From Bacteroidales bacterium (lineage in GTDB: Bacteria > Bacteroidota > Bacteroidia > Bacteroidales > UBA932), in contig JAFZOK010000018.1 in the NCBI GenBank assembly GCA_017550655.1, positions 62,001-126,000 of the forward strand: a DNA stretch of 64,000 bases. Direction: 5' to 3'. This document shows positions 61,025-64,000 of this stretch, one piece after another; the first letter of the stretch is position 1; each line of letters opens with the position of its first letter. Position numbers and translations under genes: made by a program. The notes beneath the pieces were generated by a model. The model was not told the origin of the DNA. It saw nothing but the letters and a program-made list of their open reading frames with translations, and ran no database searches.

Positions 61025-61043
61025 AGGCTTGATTTTTGCGGAG

Positions 61044-61075
61044 TTTGTATAGATGTTTTATTTTTTATACATTTG
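61044..61075 (+). promoter_or_regulatory. Promoter of the Lys/Asn-rich secreted protein
   Basis: TTTG at 61044-61047 and TACATTTG at 61068-61075, 20 bp apart; the gene starts at 61117. Confidence 0.65.
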
Positions 61076-61116
61076 ACACTGTAAACAACATTATTAACCC
61101 TTAAAACTTCATTATT

Positions 61117-61350
61117 ATGAAAAAGATCATTGCATTGATGTGCGCAGCACTGTTCCTGTTCGGCGGAACCTACGCTATGGCTTCTACCTCATTCTCAGAG
61201 CCTCAGACCTTTGAGAAGAAAAAGGACAAGACTAAGAAGGTTGAAAAGGCTGCTGACAAGAAGACCGAAAACAAGAACGACAAGAACAACAAGAACAACA
61301 AGAACGGCAGCAAGAACGACGAGAAAAAGTCTGATACCAGCAAGAAATAA
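61117..61350 (+). CDS. Small secreted Lys/Asn-rich protein
   Basis: 77 residues. Signal peptide MKKIIALMCAALFLFGGTYAMA, then a mature part of almost only Lys, Asn, Asp, Glu and Thr (KKDKTKKVEKAADKK, NKNDKNNKNNKNGSK). Highly charged and probably unstructured. It has its own promoter and terminator. No family recognised. Confidence 0.75.
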   Translation: MKKIIALMCAALFLFGGTYAMASTSFSEPQTFEKKKDKTKKVEKAADKKTENKNDKNNKNNKNGSKNDEKKSDTSKK

Positions 61351-61370
61351 TCTTGTTATACAGATAAAAG

Positions 61371-61404
61371 AAACGGGACGGATTAATTTCCGCCCCGTTT
61401 TTTT
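61371..61404 (+). terminator. Terminator after the small secreted protein gene
   Basis: AAACGGGACGG (61371-61381) pairs with CCGCCCCGTTT (61390-61400) with one mismatch, followed by a T run. It also lies just before the end of the minus-strand gene at 61421. Confidence 0.8.
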
Positions 61405-61420
61405 GTTTATGCTATGTATC

Positions 61421-62707
61421 CTAGAACAGTGCTGTAACCTTGTCTATAACTTCAGTTGAGCTGCAGTCAGGAGATAGAATCAGGTCTGCCTTGGCGTTTA
61501 CGTAGTTAAACTCTTTCTTGAAGCGTTTTTCACCGCCTCCGGTAACGTTAAGCATAATGGTCTGGTCCGGAGTTATCTGGCCTTCCTTCAGGGCTTTTAC
61601 GAGGCTGACAACGGCAACTCCTGCTGCAGGATGGATATCGCTGCCTTCAAGCTCTTCGAACATCTCGCAGGCATCGGTGAGCTCTCCGTTGGTCACTTTC
61701 TGGAAGTCTCCCTTTGTGGCCATAAGGGCGTCGAACAGGCCTCCCGGAACGGCGAACGGCGGCTTTCGGTTGCTGAGAACGGAAGCCTTGATCTGAAGGG
61801 CCTTGATTCTGCCCTCGTTCTCGTCCATTGGCAGGAGGTTGCGGCTGAGGGCCTTCCAGGCATCGTACATAGGTGTGAAAGGAACGTTCTGGGATGGGAT
61901 GAGCTTCATCAGGTTGTCTCCGAAACGGCCGTCTTCCAGCAGGCGGAGATTGGCCTCGTAGGCTGCGATTGTTCCCGTGCCGCTTCCTACAGCCTGGAAA
62001 TAGGCGTCCGGAATCCTTCCGATTACTTCAGCTGCAGAGAGAACGGTTGTGCTCATACCGTCTCTTCTGGCCACGTTCTTGGCTCCTCCTTCCTCCAGGA
62101 ACAGAGGTGAGGCGTTAAGTTTTGCGGCCAGTGCAATGGCGTCGAAATAGTCGCTTCCCTTTGGAGGACAAATCACTTTTACACAGTCGTTTAACCTATC
62201 CTTGAACCATAGTGCGTCCAGATTGTCTTCAGGAATTGCAATCACCAGAGGAATGTTGTTGTCCGAGCATACTTGGGAGAACGCTCTTGCGGTATTGCCT
62301 GCCGAGGCCACAACCAGAATTCTCTTGTTGTCTTCAGCCAGTCTTCCGCATACGGAATAGGCTTCCGTTTCCTTGAAGGAGCAGGTGCGCATAGTGGCGC
62401 CTTTTTCAGGCCACCATCCGCTGTAAGTTATGTAGAGGTTCTTCAGGCCCAGCTTTTTGGCCAGGGCCTCGCTGCGGTATGTTACCGGAGCGCAGGATCC
62501 TTTCAGGGCGCGGCTGACAGGGAGCCAGTCGGAGAACCTGTAGATTCCGTAGGACGGATCCTTGAACTCGATCTGCTTCTTGTCATAGATGGCCCTTACA
62601 AGGGAAGGGCGGGAATCCTCAGGGTCTGCCATAAGCCATCCCGTGTCTTTGAACACTCTGTGTGTCAGGCAGTTTTCCAGGCGGTAACTCGTGGGTTTGA
62701 TTTCCAT
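61421..62707 (-). CDS. Threonine-synthase-family PLP enzyme, probable cysteate synthase
   Basis: 428 residues. The PLP lysine is in ATMRTCSFKETEAYSVCGRL. Glycine-rich VVASAGNTARAFSQVC and VGSGTGTIAAYEANLRL are the phosphate-binding and fold motifs of the threonine synthase group. Ordinary threonine synthase reads SFKDRG at the lysine; here SFKETEA, as I recall for archaeal cysteate synthase, which makes cysteate from phosphoserine and sulfite. Cysteate is a precursor of sulfonolipids in some Bacteroidota. I favour cysteate synthase but threonine synthase is not excluded. It begins 5 bp after the end of the Hdr-like gene. Confidence 0.7.
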   Translation of the reverse strand: MEIKPTSYRLENCLTHRVFKDTGWLMADPEDSRPSLVRAIYDKKQIEFKDPSYGIYRFSDWLPVSRALKGSCAPVTYRSEALAKKLGLKNLYITYSGWWPEKGATMRTCSFKETEAYSVCGRLAEDNKRILVVASAGNTARAFSQVCSDNNIPLVIAIPEDNLDALWFKDRLNDCVKVICPPKGSDYFDAIALAAKLNASPLFLEEGGAKNVARRDGMSTTVLSAAEVIGRIPDAYFQAVGSGTGTIAAYEANLRLLEDGRFGDNLMKLIPSQNVPFTPMYDAWKALSRNLLPMDENEGRIKALQIKASVLSNRKPPFAVPGGLFDALMATKGDFQKVTNGELTDACEMFEELEGSDIHPAAGVAVVSLVKALKEGQITPDQTIMLNVTGGGEKRFKKEFNYVNAKADLILSPDCSSTEVIDKVTALF

Positions 62708-62712
62708 ATCAT

Positions 62713-64000
62713 TTAGTTTTTATCATTGTTTTCAATATTCTCGCAGACAATCTCGGCAAAATCCTTTACAGGCACTTCGGCCTTGCTCCTGATCGCCCTG
62801 TAGCACATAGGGCAGGCGGTGACAATCTCTTGAGGATTCTCCGCCATAAGGCTGGAAACGGAGCTCTCCGCGATCTTTGCCTTGTCTTTCTCGTCCAGAG
62901 TCAAGGTTCCAAGGCTGTAGCCGCAGCAAATGCTCTCGTCCCTTTCCTTTGAGGCTTTTTTCAGTTCGGCGATGGCTCTGAGGACATTTCTTGGCTCCTC
63001 GTAAATGCCGCAGCCCCTGCCCAGTTCGCAAGGGTCGTGATAAACAATCGCTGAAGAAGATTTTGAAACCTTCAGTTTTCCTTCCTTGATGAGACTGTCA
63101 ATGAACTGGGTATAGTGGATAACTTTAATGCCTTTCAACGAGTATTCTTCCTTGAAGATCTTAAGGCAGATAGGGCAGGATACAAGCAGGGTAGTACATC
63201 CGGAGTTCCTGATTATCTTGCTGTTGGCCTCAATGGTCTGACGTGCCGCATCGCCTCTTCCGGCAAGCATCAGAGGCCTTCCGCAGCAGATTCCCTCATT
63301 GCGGTCCATGAATTCATAATCCTGGCCGCTGGCCTTGAGGATGGTTTCCACGCTCTTTATGATTGTTGGTGTAAGATGGCTCATGCATCCGGCAAAATAG
63401 AGGATCTTACCGCCGGATTTTGGATTCTCGGAACTCTTCTCCGCATATTTGCCGAGATAAGAGTAGTCGCATTGTATCTTATTGTTCTGGGTTTCTCTGA
63501 TTGCCCTTCTTATGGCAGGGGAATTGACTCCCACCGGGCAAAGCGCATAGCATTTTCCGCACATCAGGCATTTTTCTGCTATTTCTCTGGTTTTCCTTTT
63601 GTTATGCCTGCGGAGGAAACGCATGAAATAAACGGACGAATATTTGAGATTCTTCTTCTGGACATTCATAGGGCAGGCGTCCAGACAGAGTCCGCAGCTT
63701 GAGCAGGCATAAATTTCCGCCTCGGCGAAGCCTTTTCTCGGATGGCGCACCTTCAGGCCGGCATTGCGGAAGAGAATCAGAAGAGGCTCGGTCAGAATGT
63801 GCATATAGCGGGAGAAAGGCATCGCTACAAAGAAGAGTCCCAGGCAGATGGAATAAGCCCACCAGGTAGGGAGGAAGTTCAGTTCGTTTCCGAAGAATGC
63901 CCTGAATACCCAGTTCAGAGGCCTGGTAAGGAATCCGCCGCCGCTAAGGTCTGCCGTAAATCCTTCCGCCAGAAGCCTCAAAGGGAAAATCAGCCACAGG
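62713..64000 (-). CDS. Membrane-linked iron-sulfur oxidoreductase (HdrD/GlpC-like), N-terminal end outside the window
   Basis: The frame is open to the right edge; about 429 residues are visible. The N-terminal part has hydrophobic helices (WWAYSICLGLFFVAMPF). Two [4Fe-4S] motifs follow (CSSCGLCLDACPMNV, CLMCGKCYALCPVGV). Two CCG domains of the heterodisulfide-reductase type come next (CCGRPLM, SCPICLKIF; CCGYSLGTL, CPMCYRAI). It passes electrons between a membrane quinone or carrier and an unknown disulfide or dehydrogenase. Partner unknown. The cysteate-synthase-like gene follows after 5 bp. Confidence 0.85.
   Translation of the reverse strand, partial: LWLIFPLRLLAEGFTADLSGGGFLTRPLNWVFRAFFGNELNFLPTWWAYSICLGLFFVAMPFSRYMHILTEPLLILFRNAGLKVRHPRKGFAEAEIYACSSCGLCLDACPMNVQKKNLKYSSVYFMRFLRRHNKRKTREIAEKCLMCGKCYALCPVGVNSPAIRRAIRETQNNKIQCDYSYLGKYAEKSSENPKSGGKILYFAGCMSHLTPTIIKSVETILKASGQDYEFMDRNEGICCGRPLMLAGRGDAARQTIEANSKIIRNSGCTTLLVSCPICLKIFKEEYSLKGIKVIHYTQFIDSLIKEGKLKVSKSSSAIVYHDPCELGRGCGIYEEPRNVLRAIAELKKASKERDESICCGYSLGTLTLDEKDKAKIAESSVSSLMAENPQEIVTACPMCYRAIRSKAEVPVKDFAEIVCENIENNDKN

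Noticed and set aside
1-64000. CRISPR array, tRNA, rRNA, transposase or phage genes
   Set aside because: None recognised on reading; the few repeats found are short and not CRISPR-like.

Overview
The window reads as chromosomal DNA of a gut-type member of the Bacteroidales (Bacteroidota). The evidence is the repeated promoter box TAnnTTTG in intergenic gaps, the near absence of Shine-Dalgarno sequences, and Bacteroidota-typical families: fimbrillins, GIN-domain protein, S46 dipeptidyl-peptidase, DUF4421- and DUF5723-like outer-membrane proteins, and many MK(K/R)-type lipoproteins with a short Cys lipobox. I cannot name the genus. No rRNA, tRNA, CRISPR array, insertion sequence or phage gene was seen. 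Two genes are cut by the edges: htpG at the left and an iron-sulfur oxidoreductase at the right.

Layout. 1-3.9 kb: htpG, then an ECF sigma / membrane anti-sigma-like / GIN-domain operon. 4-6.8 kb: glutamate-semialdehyde dehydrogenase and an M19 dipeptidase. 6.8-11.1 kb (minus): pyrD, cinA and a serine hydrolase, with an XRE regulator upstream that carries a perfect palindrome over its own -33 box. 11.1-27.6 kb: housekeeping and envelope genes (queA, acyltransferase, exonuclease III, an OMPLA-like phospholipase, a DPP11-like peptidase, outer-membrane proteins, a Dcu transporter, GDPD). 27.7-42.5 kb: a full lysine-to-butyrate fermentation locus. 42.5-45.7 kb (minus): an AbiE-type toxin-antitoxin pair followed by an orphan SecD-head lipoprotein and an L,D-transpeptidase-like protein. 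45.8-51.8 kb: a surface locus with a 57-residue peptide, two fimbrillin-like lipoproteins and a large fimbrillin/LRR/BACON/M64-peptidase fusion. 51.9-56.2 kb: a cluster of a putative DNA-binding protein, an LRR lipoprotein, a transmembrane Ser/Thr kinase and an outer-membrane barrel protein. 56.2-60.4 kb (minus): a three-subunit [FeFe] hydrogenase. 60.6-64 kb: two small secreted proteins, a cysteate/threonine-synthase-like enzyme and an Hdr-like protein.

How the genes work together. Peptide-degrading enzymes (DPP11, M19, possibly M64) and P5C dehydrogenase fit an amino-acid-fermenting life. Lysine would pass through KamA, KamDE (kept active by KamB/KamC), Kdd, Kce and Kal to crotonyl-CoA, then Bcd/EtfAB to butyryl-CoA, and AtoDA would release butyrate while making acetoacetyl-CoA. 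Hbd and Crt, divergent from the main operon, give a second route from acetoacetyl-CoA to crotonyl-CoA. If Bcd/EtfAB is bifurcating, its reduced ferredoxin and NADH could be reoxidised by HydABC as H2. That coupling is inference.

Most likely undescribed biology: the kinase cluster at 51.9-56.2 kb, the neighbouring fimbrillin/M64 surface locus with its leader peptide, and the AbiE/SecD-head/L,D-transpeptidase string.
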